64,000 nucleotides of DNA from Klebsiella ornithinolytica NBRC 105727 = ATCC 31898 (GCF_001598295.1 NZ_BCYR01000001.1:806001-870000), one strand, 5' to 3'; shown: positions 8,591 through 19,580, numbered from the stretch's first letter. A program made the numbers and translations. Notes: generated by a model not told the origin, from the letters alone.

Positions 8591-10168
8591 TTATTCCCAC
8601 TCGATGGTTGCCGGCGGCTTGCCGCTGATGTCATAGACGACGCGGGAAATGCCGTTCACTTCGTTGATAATGCGGTTGGAAACGCGGCCAAGGAAGTCAT
8701 ATGGCAGGTGCGCCCAGTGGGCGGTCATAAAGTCGATGGTTTCGACCGCACGCAGGGAAACGACCCAGTCGTACTTACGGCCATCGCCCATTACGCCGAC
8801 AGAGCGGACCGGCAGGAACACGGTGAACGCCTGGCTCACTTTGTTGTACAGGTCAGCTTTATGCAGCTCTTCGATGAAGATAGCATCCGCACGACGCAGC
8901 AGATCGCAGTACTCTTTCTTCACTTCGCCCAGTACGCGAACGCCGAGACCCGGCCCCGGGAACGGATGACGGTACAGCATGTCGTACGGCAGGCCCAGCT
9001 CCAGACCAATCTTACGCACTTCGTCTTTGAACAGCTCACGCAGCGGTTCAACCAGCCCCATTTTCATCTCTTTCGGCAGGCCGCCCACGTTGTGGTGAGA
9101 TTTGATGACGTGTGCTTTACCGGTTGCAGACGCTGCGGATTCGATGACATCCGGGTAGATGGTTCCCTGCGCCAGCCATTTAACATCTTCCAGCTTCAGC
9201 GCTTCTTCGTCGAACACTTCGACGAACACGCGGCCGATGATTTTACGTTTGGCTTCCGGATCGTTCTCGCCTTTCAGCGCGTCCAGGAAGCGCTTCTCGC
9301 CTTCCACGTGAACGATGTTCAGACCGAAGTGGTCACCGAACATGTCCATAACCTGCTGGGCTTCGTTCAGACGCAGCAGACCATTGTCCACGAAGACGCA
9401 GGTCAGGTTTTTACCGATAGCGCGGTGCAGCAGCATGGCGGTCACGGAGGAGTCCACGCCGCCGGAGAGGCCGAGGATCACTTTGCCATCGCCAACCTGC
9501 TGGCGGATACGCTCAACGGCATCGTCGATGATTTTTGCCGGCGTCCACAGAGCTTCACACTGGCAGATGTCACGCACGAAGCGCTCCAGCATACGCATAC
9601 CCTGACGGGTGTGGGTCACTTCCGGATGGAACTGCACGCCATAGAAGCGTTTTTCTTCGTTCGCCATAATGGCAAACGGGCAGCTTTCAGTGCTGGCAAC
9701 GGTTACGAAGTCAGACGGGATCGCGGTGACTTTGTCGCCGTGGCTCATCCAGACGTCGAGCAGCGGTTTACCTTCAGCGGTCAGGGAGTCTTCGATACCG
9801 CGCACCAGCGCGCTATCGGTAACAACTTCAACCTGCGCATAGCCGAACTCGCGCTCATTAGAGCCTTCTACGTGGCCGCCCAGCTGCATTGCCATAGTCT
9901 GCATACCGTAGCAAACGCCAAACACCGGTACACCGGCTTCGAAAACATACTGCGGCGCGCGCGGGCTGTTATGTTCAGTGGTGCTTTCCGGGCCGCCGGA
10001 AAGAATGATGCCGCTAGGATTGAACTCACGAATCTGAGCTTCCGTTACGTCCCAGGCCCACAGCTCGCAATACACCCCTAATTCACGTACGCGACGCGCA
10101 ACCAACTGGGTGTACTGAGAACCGAAGTCCAGGATTAGAATGCGATGTTTATGAATGTTATCCGTCAT
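8591..10168 (-). CDS. guaA: GMP synthase (glutamine-hydrolysing)
   Basis: Converts XMP to GMP using ATP and glutamine, the last step of de novo guanine nucleotide synthesis. The N-terminal class I glutamine amidotransferase domain (residues ~8-200) has nucleophile Cys in FGVCYGMQ and the His/Glu pair in [10 protein letters not shown]. The ATP-pyrophosphatase domain has the P-loop [10 protein letters not shown] (~232), followed by the C-terminal dimerisation domain ending in PPATIEWE. At 525 residues it matches E. coli GuaA. It is downstream of guaB in the same direction with 65 bp between, containing a hairpin, as in the known guaBA operon. Confidence 0.98.
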   Translation of the reverse strand: MTDNIHKHRILILDFGSQYTQLVARRVRELGVYCELWAWDVTEAQIREFNPSGIILSGGPESTTEHNSPRAPQYVFEAGVPVFGVCYGMQTMAMQLGGHVEGSNEREFGYAQVEVVTDSALVRGIEDSLTAEGKPLLDVWMSHGDKVTAIPSDFVTVASTESCPFAIMANEEKRFYGVQFHPEVTHTRQGMRMLERFVRDICQCEALWTPAKIIDDAVERIRQQVGDGKVILGLSGGVDSSVTAMLLHRAIGKNLTCVFVDNGLLRLNEAQQVMDMFGDHFGLNIVHVEGEKRFLDALKGENDPEAKRKIIGRVFVEVFDEEALKLEDVKWLAQGTIYPDVIESAASATGKAHVIKSHHNVGGLPKEMKMGLVEPLRELFKDEVRKIGLELGLPYDMLYRHPFPGPGLGVRVLGEVKKEYCDLLRRADAIFIEELHKADLYNKVSQAFTVFLPVRSVGVMGDGRKYDWVVSLRAVETIDFMTAHWAHLPYDFLGRVSNRIINEVNGISRVVYDISGKPPATIEWE

Positions 10169-10203
10169 TGACGTTTATTCCAGAGCAGTAGCGATTAAAT
10201 AAA

Positions 10204-10228
10204 ATCGCCCGGCGCATGACCGGGCGAT
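10204..10228 (-). terminator. guaB-guaA intercistronic hairpin
   Basis: Perfect 9-bp stem (ATCGCCCGG / CCGGGCGAT) with a 7-nt loop between guaB and guaA, followed on the minus strand by TTTATTTAATC. It resembles a partial terminator or mRNA-processing hairpin that would set the guaB:guaA ratio; the role is inferred. Confidence 0.5.
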
Positions 10229-10233
10229 GAAAA

Positions 10234-11700
10234 TCAGGAGCCCATGCGGTAGTTCGGGGATTCCTTGGTGATCGTCACGTCGTGAACGTGACTTTCCTGG
10301 ATGCCAGCACCGCTGATACGCACGAATTCCGCTTTAGTACGCAGGGTGTCGATGGTACCACAACCGGTCAGCCCCATACAGGAGCGCAGGCCACCCATCT
10401 GCTGGTGAATGATCTCTTTCAGGCGACCTTTATAAGCAACGCGGCCTTCGATACCTTCCGGCACCAGTTTGTCCGCGGCGTTGTCGCTCTGGAAGTAACG
10501 GTCAGAGGAGCCTTTGGACATCGCACCCAGAGAACCCATCCCGCGATAAGATTTGTAAGAACGCCCCTGGTAGAGCTCGATTTCACCCGGGGACTCTTCG
10601 GTGCCCGCCAGCATGGAGCCGACCATCACGGCAGCAGCGCCAGCAGCGATTGCTTTGGCGATATCGCCGGAGAAACGGATACCGCCATCGGCGATAACCG
10701 GAATGCCGGTACCTTCCAGCGCTTCAACCGCGTCTGAGACGGCGGTAATCTGCGGGACACCAACGCCGGTGACGATACGGGTAGTACAGATAGAACCAGG
10801 GCCGATACCTACTTTCACCGCGCTCACGCCCGCTTCAGCCAGGGCACGCGCGCCGGCGCCGGTAGCCACGTTACCGCCGATGATTTGCAGGTCAGGATAT
10901 TTAGCGCGGGTTTCACGAATGCGCTGCAGAACGCCTTCAGAATGGCCGTGGGAGGAGTCGATCAGCAGAACATCAACGCCTGCAGCAACCAACGCATCTA
11001 CGCGCTCTTCGTTGCCCGCGCCTGCGCCAACCGCTGCACCGACGCGCAGACGACCATGCTCATCTTTACACGCATTCGGCTTACGTTCCGCTTTCTGGAA
11101 ATCTTTAACGGTAATCATGCCGCGCAGATGGAAGCCAGCATCAACAACCAGCGCTTTTTCAACGCGTTTTTCGTGCATTTTGGCAAACACGACTTCGCGG
11201 CTTTCGCCTTCACGCACGGTAACCAGACGCTCTTTCGGCGTCATGTAAACGCTGACGGGCTGGTTCAGGTCGGTCACGAAGCGAACGTCGCGACCGGTGA
11301 TGATACCGACCAGTTCGTTGTCTTCGGTCACTACCGGATAACCGGCAAAGCCGTTACGCTCGGTCAGCACTTTTACTTCACGCAGGGTGGTTGTAGGCAG
11401 TACGGTCTGCGGATCGGAAACCACGCCGGACTCATGTTTCTTCACGCGGCGAACTTCTTCCGCCTGACGCTCGATGGACATGTTTTTGTGAATAAAGCCG
11501 ATGCCGCCTTCCTGTGCCAGGGCAATTGCCAGGCGCGCTTCTGTTACGGTATCCATGGCTGCGGAGAGCATAGGAATATTCAGACGAATGGTTTTCGTCA
11601 GCTGGGTGCTGAGATCGGCAGTATTCGGCAGAACGGTAGAATGAGCGGGAACGAGGAGGACGTCGTCAAACGTCAGAGCTTCTTTAGCGATACGTAGCAT
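10234..11700 (-). CDS. guaB: Inosine-5'-monophosphate dehydrogenase
   Basis: Oxidises IMP to XMP with NAD+, the committed step to guanine nucleotides. It is a TIM barrel interrupted by two CBS domains (~residues 93-205; [20 protein letters not shown]). The catalytic Cys loop reads [13 protein letters not shown] (~residue 305), and the flap region is [12 protein letters not shown]. The start at 11700 ([11 protein letters not shown]) gives 488 residues, the E. coli length; the frame is open 22 codons further upstream, but those codons overlap the promoter. First gene of the guaBA operon, divergent from xseA. Confidence 0.98.
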   Translation of the reverse strand: MLRIAKEALTFDDVLLVPAHSTVLPNTADLSTQLTKTIRLNIPMLSAAMDTVTEARLAIALAQEGGIGFIHKNMSIERQAEEVRRVKKHESGVVSDPQTVLPTTTLREVKVLTERNGFAGYPVVTEDNELVGIITGRDVRFVTDLNQPVSVYMTPKERLVTVREGESREVVFAKMHEKRVEKALVVDAGFHLRGMITVKDFQKAERKPNACKDEHGRLRVGAAVGAGAGNEERVDALVAAGVDVLLIDSSHGHSEGVLQRIRETRAKYPDLQIIGGNVATGAGARALAEAGVSAVKVGIGPGSICTTRIVTGVGVPQITAVSDAVEALEGTGIPVIADGGIRFSGDIAKAIAAGAAAVMVGSMLAGTEESPGEIELYQGRSYKSYRGMGSLGAMSKGSSDRYFQSDNAADKLVPEGIEGRVAYKGRLKEIIHQQMGGLRSCMGLTGCGTIDTLRTKAEFVRISGAGIQESHVHDVTITKESPNYRMGS

Positions 11701-11858
11701 GGGCAATATCTCGACCAGGGTGGATAAATATTGCCGTGGCATTATACAGAGCGTAACCGATTGCATCTACCCTTTTTTGAAAATAATACTTGCGATCGTC
11801 CATCAGCAGGTTACTATCGACTGAATAACCTGCTGATTTAAAATTTGATCTTGCTCAC
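11701..11858 (-). promoter_or_regulatory. guaBA promoter region (guaB-xseA divergent intergenic)
   Basis: 158-bp divergent region. On the minus strand a perfect -10 TATAAT occurs at plus coordinates 11741-11746, within a stretch (GGTTACGCTCTG before it, GCAATATTTAT after it) that looks like the known E. coli guaB promoter. I do not see a strong PurR operator here by eye. Confidence 0.6.
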
Positions 11859-13229
11859 ATGTTACCATCTCAATCCCCTGCAATTTTCACGGTCAGCCGC
11901 CTAAACCAGACGGTTCGCCTGCTTCTGGAACAGGAAATGGGTCAGGTCTGGATCAGCGGCGAGATCTCCAACTTCAGCCAGCCCTCTTCCGGCCACTGGT
12001 ACTTCACCTTAAAAGACGATAACGCCCAGGTGCGCTGCGCGATGTTCCGCAACAGCAACCGTCGGGTCACTTTTCGCCCGCAGCACGGCCAGCAGGTACT
12101 GGTGCGTGCCAATATCACCCTGTATGAGCCGCGCGGCGACTATCAGATTATCGTTGAGAGTATGCAGCCTGCCGGCGAAGGGCTGTTACAGCAAAAGTAT
12201 GAACAGCTAAAAGCGCTGCTGGCGGCGGAAGGTCTTTTCGATCAGCAGTATAAGCAAGCCCTCCCCTCCCCTGCGCGCTGCGTGGGCGTCATCACCTCGA
12301 AAAGCGGCGCGGCGCTACACGACATTCTGCACGTGCTGAAAAGACGCGATCCGTCGCTGCCGGTCGTTATCTACCCCACGTCGGTTCAGGGCGACGATGC
12401 GCCAGGGCAAATCGTTCGCGCCATAGAATTAGCCAACCTTCGCGAAGAGTGCGATGTGCTGATCGTTGGCCGCGGCGGCGGTTCTCTGGAAGATTTATGG
12501 AGCTTCAACGATGAGCGGGTAGCGCGGGCGATTTTTGCCAGCCGCATCCCGGTCGTCAGCGCCGTCGGCCATGAAACCGACGTCACCATCGCCGATTTTG
12601 TCTCCGACCTGCGGGCGCCAACCCCTTCAGCGGCCGCAGAGATTGTCAGCCGCAATCAGCAGGAGCTGCTGCGCCAGCTGCAATCCGGACAGCAGCGTCT
12701 GGAAATGGCGATGGACTATTTTATCGCCAACCGTCACCGTCGTTTTACCCAGCTGTTCCATCGTCTTCAGCAACAGCATCCGCAGCTACGATTAGTGCGC
12801 CAGCAAACGGCGCTGGAAAGGCTACGGGAGCGAATGCGCCTTGCGCTTGAGACGCAGATGAAACGCGCCGATCAGCGTCAACAACGCGTCATTCAGCGTC
12901 TGAACATGCAAAACCCGCAGCCGCGCATCCACCGTCATCAGTCGCGCATTCAGCAACTCGAATACCGCCTCGCCGAGAGCATCCGTTCGCGTTTAAGCGA
13001 GCGCCGCGAGCGCTTCGGCAACGCGGTGACCCATCTGGAGGCGGTGAGTCCGCTGGCAACGCTGGCCCGCGGCTATAGCGTCACCTCAGCCAGCGACGGC
13101 AAAGTGCTGAAGCAAACCAAACAGGTGAAGGCAGGCGATATGCTGACCACTCGTTTAAATGACGGCTGGGTCGCAAGCGAAGTCAAAACGATTACGCCCG
13201 TGAAGAAAACCCGGGCGAAGAAAAAGTAA
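11859..13229 (+). CDS. xseA: Exodeoxyribonuclease VII large subunit
   Basis: Catalytic subunit of exonuclease VII, which degrades single-stranded DNA from either end with XseB (not in this window). The N-terminal OB-fold covers about residues 10-105 ([19 protein letters not shown]). The nuclease core has [10 protein letters not shown], the [15 protein letters not shown] motif (~residues 204-218) and AVGHETD (~237). A long charged coiled-coil follows (~260-380), then a C-terminal segment with LARGYS. At 456 residues it matches E. coli. It ends 6 bp from convergent yfgJ. Confidence 0.97.
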   Translation: MLPSQSPAIFTVSRLNQTVRLLLEQEMGQVWISGEISNFSQPSSGHWYFTLKDDNAQVRCAMFRNSNRRVTFRPQHGQQVLVRANITLYEPRGDYQIIVESMQPAGEGLLQQKYEQLKALLAAEGLFDQQYKQALPSPARCVGVITSKSGAALHDILHVLKRRDPSLPVVIYPTSVQGDDAPGQIVRAIELANLREECDVLIVGRGGGSLEDLWSFNDERVARAIFASRIPVVSAVGHETDVTIADFVSDLRAPTPSAAAEIVSRNQQELLRQLQSGQQRLEMAMDYFIANRHRRFTQLFHRLQQQHPQLRLVRQQTALERLRERMRLALETQMKRADQRQQRVIQRLNMQNPQPRIHRHQSRIQQLEYRLAESIRSRLSERRERFGNAVTHLEAVSPLATLARGYSVTSASDGKVLKQTKQVKAGDMLTTRLNDGWVASEVKTITPVKKTRAKKK

Positions 13230-13235
13230 CAACGG

Positions 13236-13454
13236 TTATTCTACCGCCGCCCACTCCACGCGTTTTTTCGAAATCAGCCCGTGCCCGTTCTGGCAAAAAT
13301 AATCCACTGCGCCACACGCTTTTAAAACCTCCAGCGGTTTGTGGCAATCCGGGCAGCGGGCTTGCAGGGCAAACGCTTTCGCACAGTGCTGACAGTGCGC
13401 ATTCTGATCCTCTACTGCCAACGGCGCGCGACAGATGGGGCATGCAAGTTCCAT
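13236..13454 (-). CDS. yfgJ: Zinc-ribbon protein YfgJ (DUF7-type small protein)
   Basis: 72-residue protein with three CxxC pairs (CPIC near residue 5, CQHC near 19, CPDC near 34) and a further Cys in VDYFCQNGHG. Together they form two zinc-ribbon-like fingers, as in E. coli YfgJ (71 residues). Cytoplasmic; molecular function not established. The ATG at 13454 is chosen because longer frames lose the finger alignment and the protein then matches its homologue end to end. Tail-to-tail with xseA. Confidence 0.85.
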   Translation of the reverse strand: MELACPICRAPLAVEDQNAHCQHCAKAFALQARCPDCHKPLEVLKACGAVDYFCQNGHGLISKKRVEWAAVE

Positions 13455-13503
13455 GATGATTCCTTACCGAATGTTCTTCCGCCCAGTTTACCACGGCGGT
13501 GGT

Positions 13504-14595
13504 TCAGTGTGGCCCACGCAATTGCTGCTGTAGCTCAAGCAAGAGCGCCACTTCGTTGATCCGTCGCTGCGTTAACCGGGACACTTCCTCGGGAGCGCGA
13601 ACAAACAGGCTCTCTTTTCCCAGAATATGCTCGCCCAGGCAATGCTCATAGATAGCGCCCGGACGCCGCCAGCGCTCAATACGATCGCCAGCAATCAGCT
13701 CCACCACTTCGCAATTATCGCGCCGGTCCTGATTGATAATGCGCCCATCGCGTAGCCAGATGCGCAGCCCTTTTTGTCCTCCCGCCGGTCCGGCATATTT
13801 GCTCAGCCAGATATTGAGCGGGATGCCGCTGAGTTGCCCCTGCAGATGGGCCTTGCCTTCCGCGGTTTGCGTATCTCCCCGGGCAATGGCATGACCCAGG
13901 CGATCGCTGACCTGCCGGACTTCAAGGTGCATCTCATCCGTCCCACCACAGTAGCGGATTGTTTCGCGCAGCATCGCCAGCACATGCGTACCAATATCAA
14001 GAATCACGCCGTCAGGATGACGCAGCTGGCGCGTATCCGGCTCACCGGTGGCAAAATTGAGCGCCACGGGCTCGCCCTGGTCGTTAAATCCGCTGGGCTC
14101 CTGCAAAAATCCGTCAATACGGGCGATATCCTGGATTGATGACAGCAGAGGCCGACGGGGCTGCGCCGCATCTTCCCCCTGCCAGCGCTCGTCCAGCTCA
14201 CCCAATGCCAGCTTCAGCGCACCGTCCCGCGCCATCCAGTGATCGAGCGCCAGTACCCGCCGCGCATGCTGCGGCTCGCTGAGCAGCTCACGCAGACGGG
14301 TCATTTGTTCAAGAGTCGCAACAACCGGTTTTTCCACCACAATGCGCGGACAGGCTGATGCCAGCGCCGCCTCCAGCACCGGAAGATGCTGCAACGACGC
14401 GGTGGTGATAAATAGCAGATCTAACGGCTTTCCGAGCACTGCCGCTAGTGACGCACAGCGGGTTATTCCCGGTAATCTTCTGCCAGGATTCGCATCGAAA
14501 CCCCAGCATTCGTTCATGAGGATCCCCAAATGCCTCAGCGCGGGAAGATAAGCGGTTTCGACTACCGCGCCCAGCCCAACAAATCCAGTCTGCAT
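13504..14595 (-). CDS. Gfo/Idh/MocA-family oxidoreductase
   Basis: 363-residue predicted NAD(P)-dependent oxidoreductase. The N-terminal Rossmann motif reads GFVGLGAVVETAYLPAL (from residue ~4), followed by FITTASLQH and the family EKP motif in VVEKPVVATLEQM (~residue 100), in which the Lys helps catalysis in sugar-type dehydrogenases. The C-terminal domain starts with VILDIGTHVLAML (~190). The ATG at 14595 has CAGGT upstream and puts the Rossmann motif at the N-terminus; the frame extends 16 codons further without signal. It sits between yfgJ and der, where E. coli has no such gene. Substrate unknown, likely a sugar or polyol derivative from family membership. Confidence 0.82.
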   Translation of the reverse strand: MQTGFVGLGAVVETAYLPALRHLGILMNECWGFDANPGRRLPGITRCASLAAVLGKPLDLLFITTASLQHLPVLEAALASACPRIVVEKPVVATLEQMTRLRELLSEPQHARRVLALDHWMARDGALKLALGELDERWQGEDAAQPRRPLLSSIQDIARIDGFLQEPSGFNDQGEPVALNFATGEPDTRQLRHPDGVILDIGTHVLAMLRETIRYCGGTDEMHLEVRQVSDRLGHAIARGDTQTAEGKAHLQGQLSGIPLNIWLSKYAGPAGGQKGLRIWLRDGRIINQDRRDNCEVVELIAGDRIERWRRPGAIYEHCLGEHILGKESLFVRAPEEVSRLTQRRINEVALLLELQQQLRGPH

Positions 14596-14692
14596 AGTGA
14601 CCTGCCAGTAAGTCGGTGGAAATAATATGGGTATTATACACATCGAACGGGCGGCGAACGTGGATTCACCAATGTCGCGAGTTGTTACGAGA

Positions 14693-14719
14693 TAAAAAAA
14701 ACCCGCCAGCGGCGGGTTT
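14693..14719 (-). terminator. der terminator
   Basis: Stem ACCCGCC / GGCGGGT with a 3-nt loop; on the minus strand a run of eight T residues follows. Classic rho-independent terminator 14 bp after the der stop. Confidence 0.9.
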
Positions 14720-14732
14720 CTCTATTACTGGA

Positions 14733-16211
14733 TTACTTGCTTTTCTTGATGTGTTTAATCAAGCGTTTACGCTTACGCATCTGGTTCGGCGTCAGGGTAT
14801 TGCGTTTGTTGGCAAACGGGTTTTCCCCTTCTTTGAACTGGATACGAATTGGCGTACCCATTACGTCCAGCGACTTGCGGAAGTAGTTCATCAGGTAACG
14901 CTTATAGGAGTCCGGCAGATCTTTTACCTGATTACCGTGGATGACCACAATCGGCGGGTTATAACCGCCGGCATGGGCATATTTCAGTTTCACGCGACGA
15001 CCACGCACCAGCGGCGGCTGATGATCTTCTGCCGCCATGGTCATGATACGGGTCAGCATCGCCGTCCCGACGCGACGGGTCGCGCTGTCATACGCTTCGC
15101 GTACGGATTCGAACAGGTTACCTACGCCGCTGCCGTGCAGTGCGGAGATAAAGTGGATACGTGCAAAGTCAATGAAGCCCAGACGGAAGTCCAGCGTCTC
15201 TTTAACCTGCTCTCTCACTTCCTGGCTCAGGCCATCCCACTTGTTGACCACAATCACCAGCGAACGGCCGCTGTTGAGGATAAAACCGAGCAGAGAAAGA
15301 TCCTGGTCGGAAATCCCTTCACGCGCATCGATAACCAGCATCACCACGTTGGCATCTTCAATGGCCTGCAGCGTTTTGATGACCGAGAATTTTTCGACCA
15401 CGTCGGTAATTTTACCGCGCTTACGCACGCCCGCGGTGTCGATGAGCACGTATTCACGTTCATCGCGCTGCATCGGAATGTAGATACTGTCGCGCGTGGT
15501 TCCCGGCATGTCGTAGACCACCACGCGGTCTTCGCCCAGGATACGGTTGGTCAGCGTGGATTTGCCCACGTTCGGACGACCCACAATCGCCAGCTTAATC
15601 GGCAGATCTTGCGGGTTGAAGTCGTCTTCCGGCTCTTCCGCTTCTTCACCGTTCTGTTCCGCTTCAAACTGCGCCCAGTACGCCGCATCTTCATCGACCT
15701 CTTCCGACGGGTCGATCTCTTCGGCCCACGGCAACAGGACGTGCTCCAGCAGGCTGGTCACGCCGCGACCGTGAGACGCAGCGATCGGATGGATATCCCC
15801 GAGACCCAGCGACCAGAAGTCGGCAATGGCCTGATCGGCATCAATGCCGTCGGTTTTGTTCGCCACCAGGAAAGTCGGCTTTTCACGCGAGCGAAGATGT
15901 TTGGCGATCGCGGTATCAGCAGGCATCAGGCCCGCACGCGCATCGACCATAAACAGCACGACGTCCGCCTCTTCAATCGCCAACAGCGACTGTTCAGCCA
16001 TACGGGTTTCAACGCCATCTTCTGTGCCATCGATACCGCCGGTATCGATACAGATAAATTCACGACCTTCAACTTCAGCACGACCGTACTTACGGTCACG
16101 AGTCAGCCCCGGGAAATCCGCGACCAACGCATCACGAGTGCGCGTCAAACGGTTGAAAAGCGTGGATTTTCCAACATTAGGGCGCCCGACAAGCGCGACC
16201 ACAGGTATCAT
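14733..16211 (-). CDS. der: Ribosome-assembly GTPase Der (EngA)
   Basis: Essential GTPase for 50S subunit maturation. It has two tandem Ras-like GTPase domains, the first with [14 protein letters not shown] at residue ~9, DFPGLTRDR and NKTD, the second with [15 protein letters not shown] at ~210, DMPGTTRDS and NKWD. A C-terminal KH-like domain ends in a very basic tail ([14 protein letters not shown]). An acidic linker (about residues 160-195) separates the G domains. 492 residues against 490 in E. coli. A terminator upstream separates it from bamB, so it has its own transcription or relies on readthrough. Confidence 0.98.
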   Translation of the reverse strand: MIPVVALVGRPNVGKSTLFNRLTRTRDALVADFPGLTRDRKYGRAEVEGREFICIDTGGIDGTEDGVETRMAEQSLLAIEEADVVLFMVDARAGLMPADTAIAKHLRSREKPTFLVANKTDGIDADQAIADFWSLGLGDIHPIAASHGRGVTSLLEHVLLPWAEEIDPSEEVDEDAAYWAQFEAEQNGEEAEEPEDDFNPQDLPIKLAIVGRPNVGKSTLTNRILGEDRVVVYDMPGTTRDSIYIPMQRDEREYVLIDTAGVRKRGKITDVVEKFSVIKTLQAIEDANVVMLVIDAREGISDQDLSLLGFILNSGRSLVIVVNKWDGLSQEVREQVKETLDFRLGFIDFARIHFISALHGSGVGNLFESVREAYDSATRRVGTAMLTRIMTMAAEDHQPPLVRGRRVKLKYAHAGGYNPPIVVIHGNQVKDLPDSYKRYLMNYFRKSLDVMGTPIRIQFKEGENPFANKRNTLTPNQMRKRKRLIKHIKKSK

Positions 16212-16261
16212 GTTAAATGCCTCTTACAAATTGCTATGCAACATCGATTTAACGACGTTTT

Positions 16262-16300
16262 TAAAAAAGTCAAAACGGCCCCTGTCTGCCAGGAGCCGTT
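16262..16300 (-). terminator. bamB terminator
   Basis: Stem AACGGC-CCCTG / CAGG-AGCCGTT with a short loop; on the minus strand it is followed by TTTGACTTTTTTAA. It lies between bamB and der. The rest of the 16212-16403 gap holds a GC-rich imperfect palindrome (GCCGGC repeats near 16345) and no gene. Confidence 0.75.
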
Positions 16301-16403
16301 TCTCAATTCGCACTATACCCGTTGTCTCTCAGTGAACGTCGCCGCCGGCTGCGTTGCCGGCCGCCGCGAAGAAACTCAAGAGCCGCGGGGTAAGCCGCCA
16401 CGA

Positions 16404-17582
16404 CTAACGCGTAATAGAATACAGCGTGCCGTCGGTTGCCTGGATCAGCAGTCGACCATCGGCTACCACCGCGTCGGTACGGAAGCCGGAGCTATCCACT
16501 TTCTGCTGAGCCACAAAGTGACCATCTTCCGGGTTCACCCAGTGCATATAGCCTTCGCTATCACCGACCACCAGGTTGCCATTATACAACACCGGCGCGG
16601 TCAGCAGGCGATGCAATAGATCGCTTTGCGTCCACAGCGTCACGCCACCTTCGGTGGAGAGCGCCAGGATGCGGTCATTCTGATCGACCAGGTAGATACG
16701 GTTGCCGTCAACGATAAAGTCGTTCACGGAACCCAGCTCACGCTTCCACATGATCTGGCCGCTGCGCAGATCCAGCGCGGTCAGGTTGCCATTATACGCC
16801 AGCGTGTATACCACACCGTTGACGATAACCGGGGTCGTATCGACGTCATTCAGACGATCGATTTCCGTCGGTCCGGTCGCCTGGGAGATACGCTGCTGCC
16901 AGATAATCTGCCCTTGCTGCATCAGCACGGCGCTAACGCGACCGTTATCGCCGCCAACGATGGCTGCGCCATAGGCGGTCGCCGGAGCAGATTCACCGCG
17001 CAGAGAGAGCGCCGGCATATCCAGGTTAACGGTCCACTTCACCGCCCCATCCGCTTCATTCAGCGCCTGCAGCTGGCCGTTACTGGTGTGAACCAGAACC
17101 ATGCCGTCGCTGACGACCGGGCGAGAAATCGCTTCACCCGCAACGCGAGCCTGCCACGCCACTGTACCATCGCTGGTATTCAGGGCGAACAGCTGCGCTT
17201 TTTCGCTGCCGATATAGACATGACCACCGGAAACGGTGATACCGCCAGAGAGCAGCGCAGGCGTGCGAGAGAACCAGCCGTCTTTTTCAGCCAGGTTCAC
17301 CGACCACACCTCTTTCCCGTCGTCAGCGTTCAGCGCTTTGACGGTGCCCTTACGATCGGCCGCATAGACTACGCCGTCGGCAAAAGCCGGGTGCAGGTTA
17401 GAATAGAAATCGCCGATACCATCGCCAACAGAGGTGCTCCAGGACGTGGACGGCGTAAACTGATTTTCCACCGTCGGCAGCGGTGACATTTTCACCACAT
17501 CTTCTTCGCTGTTAAACAACGAACAACCGCTTAATAAGGTAACGGAAAGCAGCCCTGGCAAAAGTAATTTACGCAATTGCAT
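16404..17582 (-). CDS. bamB: Outer-membrane assembly lipoprotein BamB
   Basis: Lipoprotein of the BAM complex, which inserts beta-barrel proteins into the outer membrane; BamB binds BamA from the periplasmic side. A lipoprotein signal peptide ends in the lipobox LLSGC (Cys at residue 20), followed by Ser rather than Asp, consistent with outer-membrane sorting. The rest is an eight-bladed PQQ-type beta-propeller with repeated phrases such as LNADDGKEVWSV, LNTSDGTVAWQA and LDLRSGQIMWKR. 392 residues as in E. coli. It is 10 bp downstream of yfgM and probably cotranscribed with it. Confidence 0.97.
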   Translation of the reverse strand: MQLRKLLLPGLLSVTLLSGCSLFNSEEDVVKMSPLPTVENQFTPSTSWSTSVGDGIGDFYSNLHPAFADGVVYAADRKGTVKALNADDGKEVWSVNLAEKDGWFSRTPALLSGGITVSGGHVYIGSEKAQLFALNTSDGTVAWQARVAGEAISRPVVSDGMVLVHTSNGQLQALNEADGAVKWTVNLDMPALSLRGESAPATAYGAAIVGGDNGRVSAVLMQQGQIIWQQRISQATGPTEIDRLNDVDTTPVIVNGVVYTLAYNGNLTALDLRSGQIMWKRELGSVNDFIVDGNRIYLVDQNDRILALSTEGGVTLWTQSDLLHRLLTAPVLYNGNLVVGDSEGYMHWVNPEDGHFVAQQKVDSSGFRTDAVVADGRLLIQATDGTLYSITR

Positions 17583-17592
17583 CGAGTCCCTC

Positions 17593-18213
17593 TCAGATGG
17601 ACAGATTATTTATTTTCATACGCATCATTTCGCTGAGCGCAGGTGAAGCATCGCTTTTCACGCCAGCTTCCCAGGCCGCGCGAGCGCCTTGCTTATCGCC
17701 TTTGTTAAGCAGAATCTCACCACGGAGATCGGCAACAATAGCGACCCAGCCTTCACCTTTAATACCATCAAGGGTTTTCAGCGCTTCATCAGGTTTCTTC
17801 AGCTGCAGCTGCACACGCGCAAGACGCATATTGATAACCGACTTCAGGTTATCATCCGGCGCGGCGGCCAGGCCCTGCTGAAGCTGCTTTTCGGCATTTT
17901 GCAGATCGTTCTTATCGACAAAACGCTGGGCCAGCTCCAGAGAAGCAAACGCGCCATAGCTGTTTTTGCTATCGGCAGCAAACTTTTCCGCCGAACCGAT
18001 CGCTTCCGGCTTGTCTGATTTGAGCGCGGAAATGGCGTTTTCATAGGCTAAAGAGGATTCTCTCGCCGTATCCTGCTGATGAGAACTCCAGTAGCGCCAG
18101 CCAACCAACGCGCCAATCCCTAAAATCACACCAACGGCCAGCGCTTTGCCATTTTCGGCAAAGAAACGCTTGAGCGCATCGACCTGATCGTTTTCGTTGT
18201 TATACGTTTCCAC
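17593..18213 (-). CDS. yfgM: YfgM, SecYEG/PpiD-associated membrane protein, GTG start
   Basis: 206-residue single-pass inner-membrane protein. A short cytoplasmic N-terminus (ETYNNENDQVDALKRFF) and membrane segment (ALAVGVILGIGALVGWRYW, ~residues 23-41) precede a periplasmic TPR-like helical domain ending in MKINNLSI. In E. coli YfgM partners PpiD at the Sec translocon and modulates the Rcs response. The GTG at 18213 has a strong AGGAGAAGG ribosome-binding site and gives exactly the E. coli length; the open frame further upstream overlaps the hisS 3' end. Between hisS and bamB in the same direction. Confidence 0.94.
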   Translation of the reverse strand: METYNNENDQVDALKRFFAENGKALAVGVILGIGALVGWRYWSSHQQDTARESSLAYENAISALKSDKPEAIGSAEKFAADSKNSYGAFASLELAQRFVDKNDLQNAEKQLQQGLAAAPDDNLKSVINMRLARVQLQLKKPDEALKTLDGIKGEGWVAIVADLRGEILLNKGDKQGARAAWEAGVKSDASPALSEMMRMKINNLSI

Positions 18214-18247
18214 GCAGTCCTTCTCCTGACTAATGATTCCCGGGAGA

Positions 18248-19522
18248 TTAACCCAGAAGTGCGCGCAAATGCGCAGCAACGCTATCCTGCGTTACGGTAG
18301 TTTGCTCACCTGAGCGTAAATCCTTCACTACCACGTTTCCGTCAGCAATTTCTGATTCACCGACCACCAGAGCAACGCGAGCGCCCCATTTATCCGCGCG
18401 GGCAAACTGTTTCTTAAAGTTGCCGCCGCCGTGGTTGGTCATCAGCTTAGCGCCGGGCAGCTCATCGCGAACCCGCTCAGCCAGACGCATCGCTGCAGAC
18501 TGGGTATCGGTTCCGGAAGCCACCAGGTATATATCGACAACAGGATCGGCTTTAAATTCCGGATTTACTGCCTGAACCAGTAAAACAAGACGTTCCAGCC
18601 CCATAGCGAAGCCTACGGCCGGCGTTGCGCGCCCGCCCAGCTGCTCTACCAGACCATCATAACGACCGCCGGCACAGACCGTTCCCTGGGAACCGAGGCT
18701 GGTGGTGACCCACTCAAACACGGTACGGTTATAATAATCCAGGCCGCGCACCAGGCGCTGATTGACGGTATAGCGAATCCCAGCATCGTCCAGCAGGGCA
18801 CACAGGCCCGCGAAATGCGCTCTGGAGTCTTCGTCCAGGTAGTCGCCCAGCGCAGGTGCATCGTTGAGCAGCGCCTGTACTTCCGGATTTTTGGAATCGA
18901 GGACGCGCAGCGGGTTGGTATACATGCGGCGTTTGCAGTCTTCGTCGAGCTTATCTTTAAACTGCTCAAGATAGGCGACCAGCGCATCGCGATAGGTTGC
19001 ACGCGCTTCCAGCGAACCGATGGAGTTCAGCTCCAGCGCAACGTGGTCAGCGATGCCCAGCTCACGCCACCAGCGAGCGGTCAGCATGATCAGCTCAGCA
19101 TCGATATCCGGCCCCTGCAGGCCAAAGACTTCAACGCCCATCTGGTGGAACTGGCGATAGCGCCCTTTCTGCGGACGTTCGTGGCGGAACATCGGCCCGA
19201 CGTACCACAGACGCTGTTCTTGATTGTACAGGAGACCATGTTCGATGCCGGCACGTACGCAGCCCGCCGTCCCTTCCGGACGCAGCGTCAGGCTATCGCC
19301 ATTGCGGTCCTCAAAGGTGTACATCTCTTTTTCAACCACGTCGGTCACTTCGCCGATCGCGCGTTTGAATAACGGGGTCTGCTCTACAATCGGCAAACGG
19401 ATTTCGCTGTAACCGTAGCTGCCGAGCACCTGTTTCAGTGAGCCTTCAATGCGCTGCCAGAGAGCGGTCTCGCCCGGCAGATAATCGTTCATGCCACGGA
19501 TGGCTTGAATGTTCTTTGCCAC
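18248..19522 (-). CDS. hisS: Histidyl-tRNA synthetase
   Basis: Class II aminoacyl-tRNA synthetase charging tRNA-His. Motif 2 lies around [21 protein letters not shown] (~residues 110-130). The histidine-specific [13 protein letters not shown] (~259) and the motif 3 region [12 protein letters not shown] (~305) are present, followed by the C-terminal anticodon-binding domain (VYLVASG-type start, [12 protein letters not shown]). 424 residues as in E. coli. A terminator for ispG lies just upstream, so hisS should have its own promoter in the 19523-19613 gap. Confidence 0.98.
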   Translation of the reverse strand: MAKNIQAIRGMNDYLPGETALWQRIEGSLKQVLGSYGYSEIRLPIVEQTPLFKRAIGEVTDVVEKEMYTFEDRNGDSLTLRPEGTAGCVRAGIEHGLLYNQEQRLWYVGPMFRHERPQKGRYRQFHQMGVEVFGLQGPDIDAELIMLTARWWRELGIADHVALELNSIGSLEARATYRDALVAYLEQFKDKLDEDCKRRMYTNPLRVLDSKNPEVQALLNDAPALGDYLDEDSRAHFAGLCALLDDAGIRYTVNQRLVRGLDYYNRTVFEWVTTSLGSQGTVCAGGRYDGLVEQLGGRATPAVGFAMGLERLVLLVQAVNPEFKADPVVDIYLVASGTDTQSAAMRLAERVRDELPGAKLMTNHGGGNFKKQFARADKWGARVALVVGESEIADGNVVVKDLRSGEQTTVTQDSVAAHLRALLG

Positions 19523-19544
19523 GTTTATTCTCTTTATTTATATA

Positions 19545-19580
19545 CAAAAATGAACCCCGACGCCGCGCGTCTGCGGGTTC
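19545..19580 (-). terminator. ispG terminator
   Basis: Stem GAACCC...GGGTTC extended internally by GACGC/GCGTC; on the minus strand it is followed by ATTTTTGTATAT. It separates ispG from hisS. Confidence 0.75.

Noticed and set aside
8456-10081. 541-codon plus-strand open frame opposite guaA
   Set aside because: Antisense to guaA over its length; no domain, His/Phe/Val/Asp-rich shadow composition.
14616-16619. 667-codon plus-strand open frame opposite der
   Set aside because: Antisense to der and the bamB 3' end; no domain and no ribosome-binding site. Long only because of high GC codon usage on the other strand.
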